The notes under the pieces: model-generated
The model's database searches: none
What the model saw: only the letters and a program-made list of their open reading frames with translations
What the model was told of the DNA's origin: nothing
Assembly: GCA_028287305.1 (NCBI GenBank)
Contig: JAQBPX010000032.1
Coordinates: forward strand, 186,001 to 250,000
Source of the DNA: Gemmatimonadota bacterium
Lineage (GTDB): Bacteria; Gemmatimonadota; Gemmatimonadetes; Gemmatimonadales; Gemmatimonadaceae
Length of the DNA stretch: 64,000 nucleotides
Direction: 5' to 3'
Shown: piece by piece, positions 43,791-53,500 of the stretch
Layout of the letters: the number at the start of each line of letters is the position of its first letter
Numbering within the stretch: the first letter of the stretch is position 1
Made by a program: the position numbers and the translations under genes

Positions 43791-46430
43791 ATGCCGATAC
43801 TCAGCTGGATGCGCAGCCTCGTGCGTAACCTCGCGGCGCCTCGCCGCGTGGACGAGCACCTCGACGACGAGCTCGAGTCGTACGTCGCGCTGGTCACGGC
43901 GGAGAAGGTGCGAAGCGGCATGACGGAGCCGGCCGCGCGCCGTGCCGCGCTCCTGGAGTGTGGCGGCGTGCAGCAGCTGCGCGAGGAGGTGCGGGACGTC
44001 CGCGCCGGCGCGCGCGTGTCCGCCCTGCTGCAGGACGTGCGCATCGCGTGGCGCGGCCTGCGTCGCGCTCCCGGCTTCACGCTCACCACCACCTTCACCC
44101 TCGCGCTGGGCATCGGTGCCGCCACGGTGGTGCTCGCGGTGGTGGACCGCACGATCCTGCGACCGCTCTCCTACGCGGACAGCGACGCGCTGGTGACGGT
44201 GCTCCAGGGCGGCACCGACCCCGTGGCGCCGGCCAACTTCCTCGACTGGCGGCGCGCGCTCCGGAGCTTCTCGGCACTCGAGGCGGCGGAATACTGGACG
44301 CCGACGCTGGCCGAGGGAGACGCCGAGCGCATCACCGCGCTGCACGTCACGCCCGGCATGATGGCGATGCTCGGCGTGAAGCCCATGCTCGGCCGCGGCT
44401 ATTCGTCGCGCGAGGTGCTGGATGCTCCGCGCGAAGTGATCATCTCGCACGCGCTCTGGCAGCGGCGCTTCGGCGCCGACTCGCAGGTGGTGGGCCGCCT
44501 GGTGACGCTCGATGCGCAGCCGTTCACGGTGGTGGGCGTCATGCCGCCAGCGTTTCACTTTGCGCCATTCTGGGCGACACGCGCCGAGCTCTGGGCGCCG
44601 CTGCCCCTGGCCGGCGCCTCCACGGACCGCGACGCCAGCAGCCTGCGAGTATTCGGCCGGCTCGCACCGGGGGTCACGCGCGCGCGCGCGCAGGCCGAGC
44701 TCACGGCGCTCGCATCGACGCTCAATGCGCAGTTCCCGGGCTCGAGTGCCGACATGCGCGTCACCTCGCTGCGCGAGAAGGCGATCGGCAACGTAGCGCC
44801 CGTGCTCTACACCCTGCTGGGCGCGGTGGCGTTCGTGCTGCTGATCACCTGCGTGAACGTGGCGCACATGCTGCTCACGCGCGGCGCCGCGCGCCAGAAG
44901 GAGGTCGCGCTGCGCATCGTGCTCGGTGCCAGCCGAGGCCGCGTGGTGGGGCAGGCAGTGATCGAGGCGACGCTGCTCGCCGTGTGCGGTGCCGCGGGTG
45001 GCGTAGCGATCGCGATGGCCGGCATTCGGGCGCTCGTGATGCGTGGGCCGGCTGACCTTCCCCAACTCCAGCTGCTGGCGTTCGATGCGCGCGTGGCACT
45101 CATTGCCGTTGCGATAGCGCTGTTCACCGCGCTCGTGCTCGGCGTGCTGCCGGCGCTGCTCGCGCGACAGGCGGCACTTGCGGCCTCGCTGCGCGATGGG
45201 TCGCGAGGAACCACGGGCGGCCGGTCGCGATTACGCCAGTTGCTCATCGCATCAGAGGTTGCCTTCGCCATCGTGCTGCTGGTCGGCACGAGCCTCATGG
45301 TGCGCACGTACCAGGCGATGCGGACGATCGACCCCGGGTTCGAGCCGCGCGGCGTGATGACCATGCAGCTTCCGCTCGTGAAGTCGGCCCAGCCGAGCGC
45401 CGAGCAGCGGCTCGAATGGTTCCGGGGAACGCTGGACGTCGCGCGGGGTGCCGGGGCAGACGTCGCGCTGGTCAATCACCTGCCGCTCGCGGGAGATGAA
45501 TGGGGCGCGCCTACCTTCGGGGGCACCACCGAGAATGCCACCAAGGGGAAGGGCCAGCGCTCGATATTTCGCGTCGTGACCCCGGGCTACTTCCACGTGA
45601 TGCACACGCCGATCCTGCGTGGGCGCGACGTGAGCGCCAGCGACGATCGCCAGCACCCCGGTGTAGTCGTGATCAACGCGCGGCTTGCGGCCACGCTCTG
45701 GCCAGCCGGGGACGCGCTCGGAAAGCGCCTGACCTTCGACGCCGCCGACGCGCCTTCGCGCGAATGGCTCACCGTGGTGGGAGTGGCGCACGACGTGAAG
45801 CAGTCGCAGTGGACCGCGCCCAGCGACGCCGAGCTCTACATCCCGTACGCACAGGCGAAGGCCTACCTCGAGGGCCCAACGCGCGGCACGAGCTACATGA
45901 CGCTCGTGGCGCGAGTGCAAGGTGATCCCGCGCGGCTCGTGTCGAGGCTGCGCCGCTACCTGCATGACGCGGATCCCATGGCGCCGCTCACCGAGGTGCA
46001 GTCCATGGACAGCGTGGTGGCGCAGGTGATGGTGCGCGCCACCTTCGTGATGTCGGTGCTGCTCGCGCTCGGCGCGATCGCGCTCGTGCTGGCAGCCGTG
46101 GGGATCCACGGCATCATGAGCTACAGCGTGGCACAGCGCCGCCAGGAGATCGGCATTCGCATGGCGCTTGGGGCCGGGGCGGGGCAGGTGGTGCGCGCAG
46201 TGGTGCGGCAGGCGCTCTCGGTGGCCGGCGTGGGAGCCGTGGCCGGCCTCGTCATGTCCCTTGCGCTGTCGCGCTTCCTGCAGTCGCAACTGTACGGGGT
46301 GTCGCCAGCCGACATCGTGAGCTACGTGGCGGCGGCCGGCGTGCTGGGAGTGGCGGTGCTGGTGGCCACGGCGGTGCCGGCGCGGCGCGCCGCGCTGGTG
46401 GATCCCATGACGGCCATGCGCAGCGAGTGA
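43791..46430 (+). CDS. ADOP-type (FtsX/MacB-like duplicated) ABC transporter permease
   Basis: 879 residues. The N-terminal prefix (about 1-80) has the ADOP pattern LRNL...VDEHLDDELESYVALVTAEK and REEVRDVR. Next is RRAPGFTLTTTFTLALGIGAAT, the first TM and a MacB-type periplasmic domain (about 110-330). A first FtsX permease unit follows (LLITCVNVAHMLLTRGAARQKE), then a second periplasmic domain and a second FtsX unit (RRQEIGIRMALGAGAGQVV). No ATPase gene is adjacent, as is normal for these orphan permeases. Substrate unknown; such proteins may export macrolide-like compounds, peptides or lipoproteins. It is controlled by the PadR gene 10 nt upstream. Confidence 0.93.
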   Translation: MPILSWMRSLVRNLAAPRRVDEHLDDELESYVALVTAEKVRSGMTEPAARRAALLECGGVQQLREEVRDVRAGARVSALLQDVRIAWRGLRRAPGFTLTTTFTLALGIGAATVVLAVVDRTILRPLSYADSDALVTVLQGGTDPVAPANFLDWRRALRSFSALEAAEYWTPTLAEGDAERITALHVTPGMMAMLGVKPMLGRGYSSREVLDAPREVIISHALWQRRFGADSQVVGRLVTLDAQPFTVVGVMPPAFHFAPFWATRAELWAPLPLAGASTDRDASSLRVFGRLAPGVTRARAQAELTALASTLNAQFPGSSADMRVTSLREKAIGNVAPVLYTLLGAVAFVLLITCVNVAHMLLTRGAARQKEVALRIVLGASRGRVVGQAVIEATLLAVCGAAGGVAIAMAGIRALVMRGPADLPQLQLLAFDARVALIAVAIALFTALVLGVLPALLARQAALAASLRDGSRGTTGGRSRLRQLLIASEVAFAIVLLVGTSLMVRTYQAMRTIDPGFEPRGVMTMQLPLVKSAQPSAEQRLEWFRGTLDVARGAGADVALVNHLPLAGDEWGAPTFGGTTENATKGKGQRSIFRVVTPGYFHVMHTPILRGRDVSASDDRQHPGVVVINARLAATLWPAGDALGKRLTFDAADAPSREWLTVVGVAHDVKQSQWTAPSDAELYIPYAQAKAYLEGPTRGTSYMTLVARVQGDPARLVSRLRRYLHDADPMAPLTEVQSMDSVVAQVMVRATFVMSVLLALGAIALVLAAVGIHGIMSYSVAQRRQEIGIRMALGAGAGQVVRAVVRQALSVAGVGAVAGLVMSLALSRFLQSQLYGVSPADIVSYVAAAGVLGVAVLVATAVPARRAALVDPMTAMRSE

Positions 46431-46459
46431 GGGTGGTCGCGAGGATCGTGCACGCGGGG

Positions 46460-46465
46460 TAAGAT
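46460..46465 (+). promoter_or_regulatory. Leaderless-type -10 box (TAAGAT)
   Basis: TAAGAT ends 6 nt before ATG 46472 and lies inside GGGG-N8-CCCC. There is no Shine-Dalgarno, and no good -35 is visible at 17 nt. Confidence 0.5.
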
Positions 46466-46471
46466 TTCCCC

Positions 46472-47533
46472 ATGCGATCAACCCTCCGACTGGCCCTCGC
46501 CCTGCTCGCAGCCGCGCCGCTGCAGGCGCAGCGCGTCGATACCAGCTACGTGGTGCGCGACTTCCACTTCGCGACCGGCGAAACGCTCGCCGCTCTGCGC
46601 ATTCACTACGTGACGCTCGGCCATCCGCGACGCGACGCGCGGGGCGCGGTGCGGAACGCCGTGCTCATGCTGCACGGCACCGTGGGATCGGGCACGGCCA
46701 TGCTCGCACCCATGTCACCCCTGTTCGCGCCCGGTGAGCCCCTCGACACCGCCACGCACTATGTGATCCTTCCGGACGGCATCGGGCACGGCCTGTCGAG
46801 CAGGCCGGGCGACGGGATGCGGATGCGATTCCCGAAGTACGACTACGACGACATGGTCCTTGCGCAGCGCCGCCTGCTGGAGGAAGGGCTGGGGGTGACC
46901 CACCTGCGCCTGATCCTCGGCACCTCGATGGGCTGCATGCACGCATGGGTGTGGGGAGAGCGCTACCCCGCGTTCGCGGATGGCCTGGTGCCGCTCGCCT
47001 GCGCGCCCACGGCGATCGTCGGCCGGAATCGCATGATCCGCAAGATGATCATCGATGACATCGAGAGCGACCCGGAGTGGAAGGGCGGCGAGTATGCCGC
47101 GCAGCCGCGTGCCGGCTTGCGCGCCGGCATGGGCGGGCTCTTCATCATGACGTCGGCGCCGCTGGTGCAGCAGCGACAGGCGCCGACGCGCGCAGCGGCC
47201 GATTCGGCGATGATGGCGTACGAGGAGCAGCGGTCGCGCGCGCTCGATGCGAACGACGTGATCTACGCGTTCGACGCGTCGCGCAACTACGATCCCTCCG
47301 CATTGCTCGAACGCGTCACCGTGCCCGTCCTGGCCATCAACTCCGCCGATGACTTCGTGAACCCGCCGGAGCTTGGGCTCATGGAGAAGCTGGTGCCGAG
47401 GGTCCGCAACGCCCGGTTCGTGCTGATTCCCATCAGCGAGCAGACGCGTGGGCATGGGACGCACTCCGCGCCGGCGGTGTGGCGATCGTACCTGGCGGAG
47501 TTCCTGGCGACGTTGCCGGAGCTACAGCCGTGA
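46472..47533 (+). CDS. Exported MetX-like alpha/beta hydrolase
   Basis: 353 residues. The signal peptide MRSTLRLALALLAAAPLQA is followed by a homoserine-O-acetyltransferase-like alpha/beta domain. Blocks are FATGETLAALRIHYVTLG, VLMLHGTVGSGTAML, VILPDGIGHGLSS, the nucleophile motif LILGTSMGCMHAWVWGERYP (Ser at about 153), AINSADDFVNPPEL (acid), and TRGHGTHSAPAVW (His). A signal peptide and the lack of nearby methionine genes argue against a cytoplasmic MetX role, so this is probably a secreted esterase-type relative. The ATG follows a -10-like TAAGAT by 6 nt. Its stop overlaps the next GTG. Confidence 0.87.
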   Translation: MRSTLRLALALLAAAPLQAQRVDTSYVVRDFHFATGETLAALRIHYVTLGHPRRDARGAVRNAVLMLHGTVGSGTAMLAPMSPLFAPGEPLDTATHYVILPDGIGHGLSSRPGDGMRMRFPKYDYDDMVLAQRRLLEEGLGVTHLRLILGTSMGCMHAWVWGERYPAFADGLVPLACAPTAIVGRNRMIRKMIIDDIESDPEWKGGEYAAQPRAGLRAGMGGLFIMTSAPLVQQRQAPTRAAADSAMMAYEEQRSRALDANDVIYAFDASRNYDPSALLERVTVPVLAINSADDFVNPPELGLMEKLVPRVRNARFVLIPISEQTRGHGTHSAPAVWRSYLAEFLATLPELQP

Positions 47534-48129
47534 AGAGCCTCTGGTCATCCAGCGCGCTCCGGGACTGGGATGCCGCGCTCGCCGCCTATCCCGGTGTCGT
47601 GGGCGGCCAGGGCGTCGCGAAGCTCGCGTCGCTCGACAGCTGGTATCGTGATGAGCTTCCAGCGCTGATCGCGGCGCGCCGCCAGCCGCACGTCACGCTG
47701 CCGGAGCTGGTGAAGCTCACCGAGTGGAAGATGGCGCGCGGCGTGTGGCGCGCGCCGAACCTGGTCCTCGTGAAGGGCAACGAACCTCACGCGGTCATCG
47801 AGGCGAGCACGGCAGCGCTGGCCGCGGTGCCGCACCCCACGGTGCCCATCGCCACGCTCGCGAAGCTCCACGGGATCGGCCCCGCCACCGCATCAGCCGC
47901 CATTTCGGCATTCTGCCCCGAGTCGTATCCCTTCTTCGACGAACTGGTCGCTGCGCAGGTCCCCGGCCTCGGCGAGGTGAAGTGGACCATGGGATACTAC
48001 CGCAAGTATGCGGAGGCGCTCCGTGCGCGCGCCGCGGAGCTCGGGCATGGATGGACGCCCGCCGCCGTGGAGCGGGCGCTCTGGGCTCACTTCGGAGGGA
48101 AGGCCTCGACGCGCGCCGACCTGACGTAG
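47530..48129 (+). CDS. Conserved hypothetical protein with helix-hairpin-helix-like segment
   Basis: 199 residues, starting at GTG in overlap with the previous stop. N-terminal W-x-x-A-L-x-x-Y pattern (WDAALAAYPGVV), then LPALIAARRQPHVTLPELVKLTEWKMARGVWRA. The middle block ATLAKLHGIGPATASAAISAFCPESYPFFDEL looks like the HhH motif of DNA glycosylases, but the catalytic lysine-aspartate arrangement is not evident. Related proteins occur in bacteria, fungi and animals without assigned function. The coupling to the MetX-like gene may be incidental. The last 43 nt overlap the cyclophilin lipoprotein gene, convergently. Confidence 0.75.
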   Translation: MKSLWSSSALRDWDAALAAYPGVVGGQGVAKLASLDSWYRDELPALIAARRQPHVTLPELVKLTEWKMARGVWRAPNLVLVKGNEPHAVIEASTAALAAVPHPTVPIATLAKLHGIGPATASAAISAFCPESYPFFDELVAAQVPGLGEVKWTMGYYRKYAEALRARAAELGHGWTPAAVERALWAHFGGKASTRADLT

Positions 48130-48704
48130 TCCAGCTTCGGGAACATGCGCGCCAGGTACGAATTGCCGAGGGTGCGGATCAGGTGCTGGTCCGGTCGCTC
48201 CTCGTACGCGCTGTAGATCGAGTCCATCGCGTTCGCGCCGCTCACCACGCGCCCCACCGGCGTGAACTTCTGCGCATCGAGCCGCTGGTTCGCGCCGATG
48301 TTGAAGAAGAGCTGGTGCGATCGCGTGTTCGGCCCATTCTGCGCGAACACCAGGGTGCCATGCTCGTTCGAGTGCGAGAAGGGATCGTCCTCGATGGAGC
48401 GGGCGTCCCACGCTTCGTTCGTCGCCCTGTCGTCGTTCAGGCCGAACTGCGCGATGAACCCGGGCACCACGCGAAAGAAGCGATTCTCGGAAAGGAATCC
48501 GCTCGTCACGAGGTCATGGAGGCGGTCGGCGCCGTGGGGCGCCCAGGCGCGGTTCACCTTCACGGTGACCGGACCGCGCGACGTCTCGAGCACAACGAGG
48601 AAGCTGTCGGGTGCGGGCGTGCTCGATGCGGGCACGTTCACCGCGGGCTTGCTCGAGCAGGCGAGCGCGATGAAGGCAACGGCGAACAGCCAGGCCGCTC
48701 TCAC
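48087..48704 (-). CDS. Cyclophilin-type peptidyl-prolyl isomerase, lipoprotein
   Basis: 205 residues starting at GTG, which overlaps the MATE stop (GTGA). The signal segment RAAWLFAVAFIALACSS has a lipobox ending at Cys (about 16). The cyclophilin domain (about 35-180) shows VLETSRGPVTVKVNRAWAPHGADRL, FFRVVPGFIAQFGL, GTLVFAQNGPNTRSHQLFFNIG, and LDAQKFTPVGRVVSGANAM. Key residues of the active site (Arg in FFRV, Phe/Gln in FIAQFG, Phe/Ile in FFNIG) are present. It probably assists folding in the periplasm, anchored to a membrane. Coupled to the MATE exporter upstream. Confidence 0.92.
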   Translation of the reverse strand: MRAAWLFAVAFIALACSSKPAVNVPASSTPAPDSFLVVLETSRGPVTVKVNRAWAPHGADRLHDLVTSGFLSENRFFRVVPGFIAQFGLNDDRATNEAWDARSIEDDPFSHSNEHGTLVFAQNGPNTRSHQLFFNIGANQRLDAQKFTPVGRVVSGANAMDSIYSAYEERPDQHLIRTLGNSYLARMFPKLDYVRSARVEAFPPK

Positions 48705-50134
48705 GAAACCTTCAGCGCCCGCACCGGCGTGGACGTGTCCACCACGATGCTCCGCCACTTTCCCTGGTTGAACCGGTACATGCTCAACAGGCATCGCGTC
48801 GCGTGTCCCACGAGGATCGCGCTCCAGATGTGAATCGGGCGCAGCTCGCCCATGGAACGAATCACGAAGCAGATGCCGAGCGGCACCGCGACCTGCGACA
48901 CCACCGAGATGAACAACGGGCTCTTCGTGTCGCCGGTGCCTTGTAGGCCGCCGGTGTACGTGAGCGCGGTGGCGATGAACAATCCGGACACGCCCAGCAC
49001 GCGCAGTAGCTGCGTGCCGATGGCGACCACCGCCGGTTCGTGCATGCCGAACACCGCGAGCAGCTGCGCGGGGAGGAAGAAGAAGCAGAGGCCGAGTACC
49101 GCCGCCCCCGAGAGCGCGATCTGCGCGGCCACGTGCACCGCGTCCTTCGCGCGTTCCGGCTTGCCGGCGCCGAGGTTCTGGCCGGCGACCGCCGCCGCCG
49201 CGCCCATCAGTCCCACGCTCGTCCAGGTGATCAGCGAGAAGAGCTGCCCGTAGGAGATGGCGAACGCCGCCTGCGCGGCAGCGCTCTGCGCCAGCGAGCC
49301 GATGAACGAGAGCATCAGCACGCCGCCGACATTCATCGCGATCCCCTGGATGCCCGTGGGCAGCCCGAACTTGAACAGCTGGCGAATGATCACCCAGTCC
49401 GGGCGCATCGCGCGCCCGCGGGGGAACGACACCACCCATCCACCGCCCCACAACTTGATCATCGCATAGACCGCGACGAGCCCGGACGCGATCGACGTCC
49501 CCATGGCCGAGCCCCTGGTGCCGAACGCGGGGATCGGCCCGAGCCCGCGGATCAGCACGATGTTCAGCGCGATGTTGAGGATGGTCAGCGACAGGCCGAG
49601 CACCATGGGCGTTCGCGCATCACCGGCGGATCGCAGGGCGCCGCCGAGCATGTAGAAGACCAGCATCCCCGAGCTGAACATGAACATGATGCGCAGGAAG
49701 GGGAGCGCTTCGGCCTTCACCAGGGGAGCGGCGTGCACGAAGTCGAGCAGCGTGGGCGCCAGGAAGTAGCCGATCGGCGCCATGATCCCGAGCGCGATGA
49801 ACACCGCGGTGAGGAAGGCCTGGTAGACGGTGGCGTCGACCTTCTCCTCCTGTCCGGCGCCCGCGAAGCGCGCCACCAGCACGCTCATCCCCGTGAACAA
49901 CGACGTGATGAACACGATCACCACGATGAAGATCTGGTTGGAGACACCGATCGCCGCGTTGCCCCGGAACCCCACGAGATGCCCCACGAGGACGTGGTCG
50001 ATGATCCCCTGCATGCCGCCCACGATGTTCGTGAGCATCGTGGGCCACGCGATCTTCCAGACGGCGCTGCGCAGCGGCCCCTCGGTGATCGAGCGGTCGT
50101 AGCGACTGGGGGCGGGGGCGGCGGTCGTGCTCAC
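48701..50134 (-). CDS. MATE-family efflux transporter
   Basis: 477 residues with about 12 membrane helices in two halves. MATE features are RSAVWKIAWPTMLTNIVGGM in helix 1, LVGFRGNAAIGVSNQIF, GMSVLVARFAGAGQEEKVD, and LFKFGLPTGIQGIAMNVGGV at the start of the second half. The paired block is AAAAVAGQNLGAGKPERAKDAV. These proteins export cationic drugs or metabolites against Na+ or H+. It starts at GTG with TAGCTT 6 nt upstream and no ribosome site, so a leaderless mRNA is likely. The stop overlaps the cyclophilin start. Confidence 0.94.
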   Translation of the reverse strand: MSTTAAPAPSRYDRSITEGPLRSAVWKIAWPTMLTNIVGGMQGIIDHVLVGHLVGFRGNAAIGVSNQIFIVVIVFITSLFTGMSVLVARFAGAGQEEKVDATVYQAFLTAVFIALGIMAPIGYFLAPTLLDFVHAAPLVKAEALPFLRIMFMFSSGMLVFYMLGGALRSAGDARTPMVLGLSLTILNIALNIVLIRGLGPIPAFGTRGSAMGTSIASGLVAVYAMIKLWGGGWVVSFPRGRAMRPDWVIIRQLFKFGLPTGIQGIAMNVGGVLMLSFIGSLAQSAAAQAAFAISYGQLFSLITWTSVGLMGAAAAVAGQNLGAGKPERAKDAVHVAAQIALSGAAVLGLCFFFLPAQLLAVFGMHEPAVVAIGTQLLRVLGVSGLFIATALTYTGGLQGTGDTKSPLFISVVSQVAVPLGICFVIRSMGELRPIHIWSAILVGHATRCLLSMYRFNQGKWRSIVVDTSTPVRALKVS

Positions 50135-50140
50135 GGGCCA

Positions 50141-50146
50141 AAGCTA
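50141..50146 (-). promoter_or_regulatory. Leaderless-type -10 box (TAGCTT, minus strand)
   Basis: On the minus strand TAGCTT ends 6 nt before the GTG start of the MATE gene at 50134. There is no Shine-Dalgarno. Confidence 0.45.
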
Positions 50147-50213
50147 ACGCGCCGGAGCCGGGCTCGCCCACGCCCTGTACATCATCCGGACACGCCCTGG
50201 TGCGAGGCTGGCG

Positions 50214-50588
50214 CTAGGCCACCGGCTGCGACAGCCGCGTGGCAATCGTCGCGAGGAATTCCTTGTAGGCCAGCGGCTTTGCGATGTAGCCATCGCAGCC
50301 CGCGGCGCGAATGCGCTCCTCGTCACCCTTCATGGCCAGCGCGGTGAGCGCGATCACCGGGATGCCGCGCGTCTCGGGGTCCGCCTTGAGCAGGCCAGTG
50401 GCGGTGAGCCCGTCCATTCCCGGCAGCTGGATGTCCATGAGGATGAGGTCCGGATGGTCGCTGCGCGCGATGGTGAGCCCCGCCTCCGCATCGGTGGCCG
50501 AGAGCACAACGTGCCCAGCAGACTGGAGGAGGAACGTCGCCAGCGTCATGTTGGCGGCGTTGTCCTCCACGACGAGCACTGTAGCCAT
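50214..50588 (-). CDS. Single-domain response regulator (CheY/DivK-like)
   Basis: 124 residues, receiver domain only. The acidic pair is in VLVVEDNAANM, the phospho-acceptor is Asp52 (LILMDIQLPGMDG), the Thr is in ALTALAMKGDE and the Lys is Lys104 (GYIAKPL). There is no output domain, so it acts by protein interaction or phosphorelay. It begins 1 nt after the stop of the large hybrid kinase, which points to that kinase as its phosphodonor. Confidence 0.93.
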   Translation of the reverse strand: MATVLVVEDNAANMTLATFLLQSAGHVVLSATDAEAGLTIARSDHPDLILMDIQLPGMDGLTATGLLKADPETRGIPVIALTALAMKGDEERIRAAGCDGYIAKPLAYKEFLATIATRLSQPVA

Positions 50589-50589
50589 G

Positions 50590-53500
50590 TCAGGAAACCT
50601 GGTGGTGACGGCCCGACATCGCGCGCCGAACCTCGGAGGTGAATACGTCCTGGTCGAAGTCGGCCTTCTCCATCACCGTCGTCACGAAGCCGTTGAGCTT
50701 CGAGCGATCCTTCGCGGTGATGCGCTTGGCGGTGACGACGACGATCGGAATCTTCATGGTGCGCGGATCTTCGTGCAAGGCGTGCACCACGTCGAAGCCG
50801 CTGACGTCCGGCATCATCAGGTCCAGCACGATGAGGTCCGGGCACTCGCTCTTGGCGATCGCGATGGCGTCGAGGCCACCGTACGCGCGCAGGATCGTGC
50901 TTGCCATGTCCTGCAGTCGCACGGCCGTGAGGTCCACGGCCTGCACGTCGTCATCGACGATCAGCACCTTGAGCAACTGCCCCTTGGCGAGCGGCGAGAG
51001 GCCAAGCTCCATGAGCGACTCGTGCAGGTCGCGCCGCGAGATCGGCTTCTGCATCACGGCCGCCGCGCCGAGCGCGAAGCCGCGCTTGCGGTCGGCCATG
51101 ATGGACACGATCACGATGGGAATGCGTCGCAGGGCCGGCACCTGCTTCAGGCGATTGAGGAATGCCCAGCCGTCCACGTCCGGGAGCATGATGTCCAGCG
51201 TGATCAGCGCGAGCGGCGCGCCGGAGGCCATGATCAGCGCCTCCTCCGCCGTCGCCGCGTGCACCACGTTGAAGCCCTCGCTCTCGAGCTGGACCCGGAT
51301 CAGCTCCGCGGCGATCTCGTCATGCTCGATCACGAGCGCCACGTTCGAGCCCACGCGCTGTTCCGCGCGCTTCTCCAGCGGGCCGCCCGGCGCCGGCGCG
51401 GGCGTGGTTGCCGGCACGTGGCGCTCCGTGTATACGTCACCCGGCGCGACTGCCACCAGGCCCACGTCGTCGGCCGAGCGGAAGGGAAGCCAGACGGTGA
51501 AGCGCGAGCCCTCGTTCACCGCACTCTCCACGGCCACCGCGCCGCCGTGAAGCTCGGCCAGCAGCTTCACCATCACCAGGCCGAGGCCCGTGCCCTCGAA
51601 CTTGCGACCGAGGCCGCTGTCCACCTGGCTGAACGGCTTGAAGAGGTGCTCCAGTCCATCCGGCGGGATCCCGATGCCGCTGTCGGTGACACTGATCTCC
51701 AGGAACTCCGTGAACTCGCTCGGCGCGAGCGGCAGGCTGCGGCCGATCCACGCGCCGTCCAGTACGCCGACTTCCTCACGCGTCACGCATCCCGCATGCA
51801 GCGTGACCTCTCCGCCCTCGCTCGTGAACTTCACCGCGTTGGCAAGCAGGTTGTAGACGATCTGCTTGATCTTTCGCGAGTCGGCACGAATGGAGCCGAG
51901 CTCCTCGGCGATCACCATGTCGAGGTGGATGTGGCGCGTCGCCGCCTTCCCCTTGATGATCGACAGGCTATTCCCGAGGAAGCTCGAGATCTGCACCGAC
52001 TCGAGGTCGAGCAGCATCTTGCCCGCTTCCACCTTGGACAGGTCCAGGATGTCGTTGATCAGCGACAGGAGGTGCTTGCCGCTCTTGAAGATGTCCGCGA
52101 TGAAGCCACGCTGCTGCTCGGTCATCTCGCCGAGCAGCCCATCCGCGAGCACCTCGGAGAAGCCGATGATCGCGTTGAGTGGCGTGCGCAGCTCGTGCGA
52201 CATGTTCGCGAGGAACTCCGACTTCATGCGGCTCGCGTCCTCCAGTTCCACGTTCTTCAGCTGGAGCGTGCGCTCGAACGCCTTGAGCTCGGTCATGTCG
52301 CGCGCCGATGCGAACACGCCCTGCAGGCGGCGGTCGCGGTCGTGGAAGGTCGTGGCGTTGTAGGACACCACCGTGAGCGTGCCGTCGCGATCGCGCGCGG
52401 TGAGCTCGTAGTTGGTGACCTTCCCCTCGTTCAGCACGCGGTTGATCCCCGCCTCGGCGCGGTCCGGGTCCGTGAAGTAGTTCTTGAAGGGCGCGCCGAT
52501 CAGCTCATCGCGCGTGCAGCCGGTGAGCGCCTCCATCTGCTTGTTCACGTCCGTGATGATGCCGCGCGGGTCGGTGGTCATCAGCGCATCGATGTTCGAC
52601 TCGAGCAGCGAGCGCGTATAGAAGTGCTGGTCGCGGAGGCGCTGGTCCAGCTTCATGCGCTCCTCTTCCACCTGCTTGCGCGCCGTATTGTCCGTGCCGA
52701 TCAGCAGGTAGCCGATGATGGCCTCCGCGTCGTCGCGCAGGGCCGTCACCGAGACGACCGCCGGAAAGCGCGTGCCGTCCTTGCGGAAGTACGTCAGCTC
52801 GTAGATGTCCTCGATCCCGCGGCTCGCCTTGAACACGAGCGCCTCGAAGCCCGGCGTGATCTCCGTGCCGAACTCCACGCTCAGCGACTTGGCGCGCGCG
52901 ATCACTTCCTGCGGATCCGAGATGTCCGCGGGCGTGTTCTTGTTCATGACGTCGGCGGCGGTGTAGCCGAGCATGCGCTCGGCGCCCACGTTGAAGATCT
53001 GGATGACGCCCTTGGCGTCGGTCGCGATGCTCGAGAAGTTGGCGCTGTTGAAGATGGCGTTCTGGAGCGCACCCGCCTTGACGAGCGCTTCCTCGGCCAT
53101 CTTGCGCGCCGTGTTGTCCGTGCCGATCAGCAGGTAGCCGATGATGGTGTCCTGGTCATCGCGCAGCGCGGTGACGGACACGACCGCCGGGAAGCGGCTG
53201 CCATCCTTGCGGAAGTAGGTCAGCTCGTAGATGTCCTCGATCCCGCGCGCCGCCTTGAACACCAGCGCCTCGAAGCCCGGCGTGATGTCACTCCCGAACT
53301 CGAGGCTCAGCGCCGAGGCGCGCGCGATCAGCTCCTGCGGATCCGAGATGTCCGCCGGCGTGTTCTTGTTCATGACGTCGGCGGCGGTGTAGCCGAGCAT
53401 GCGCTCGGCGCCGACGTTGAAGATCTGGATGACGCCCTTGGCGTCCGTCGCAATGCTGGAGAAGTTGGCGCTGTTGAAAATCGCGTTCTGCAGGGCGCCG

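Noticed and set aside
46472-47533. Cytoplasmic homoserine O-acetyltransferase MetX
   Set aside because: The signal peptide and absence of methionine genes make a biosynthetic MetX unlikely; I called it an exported relative.
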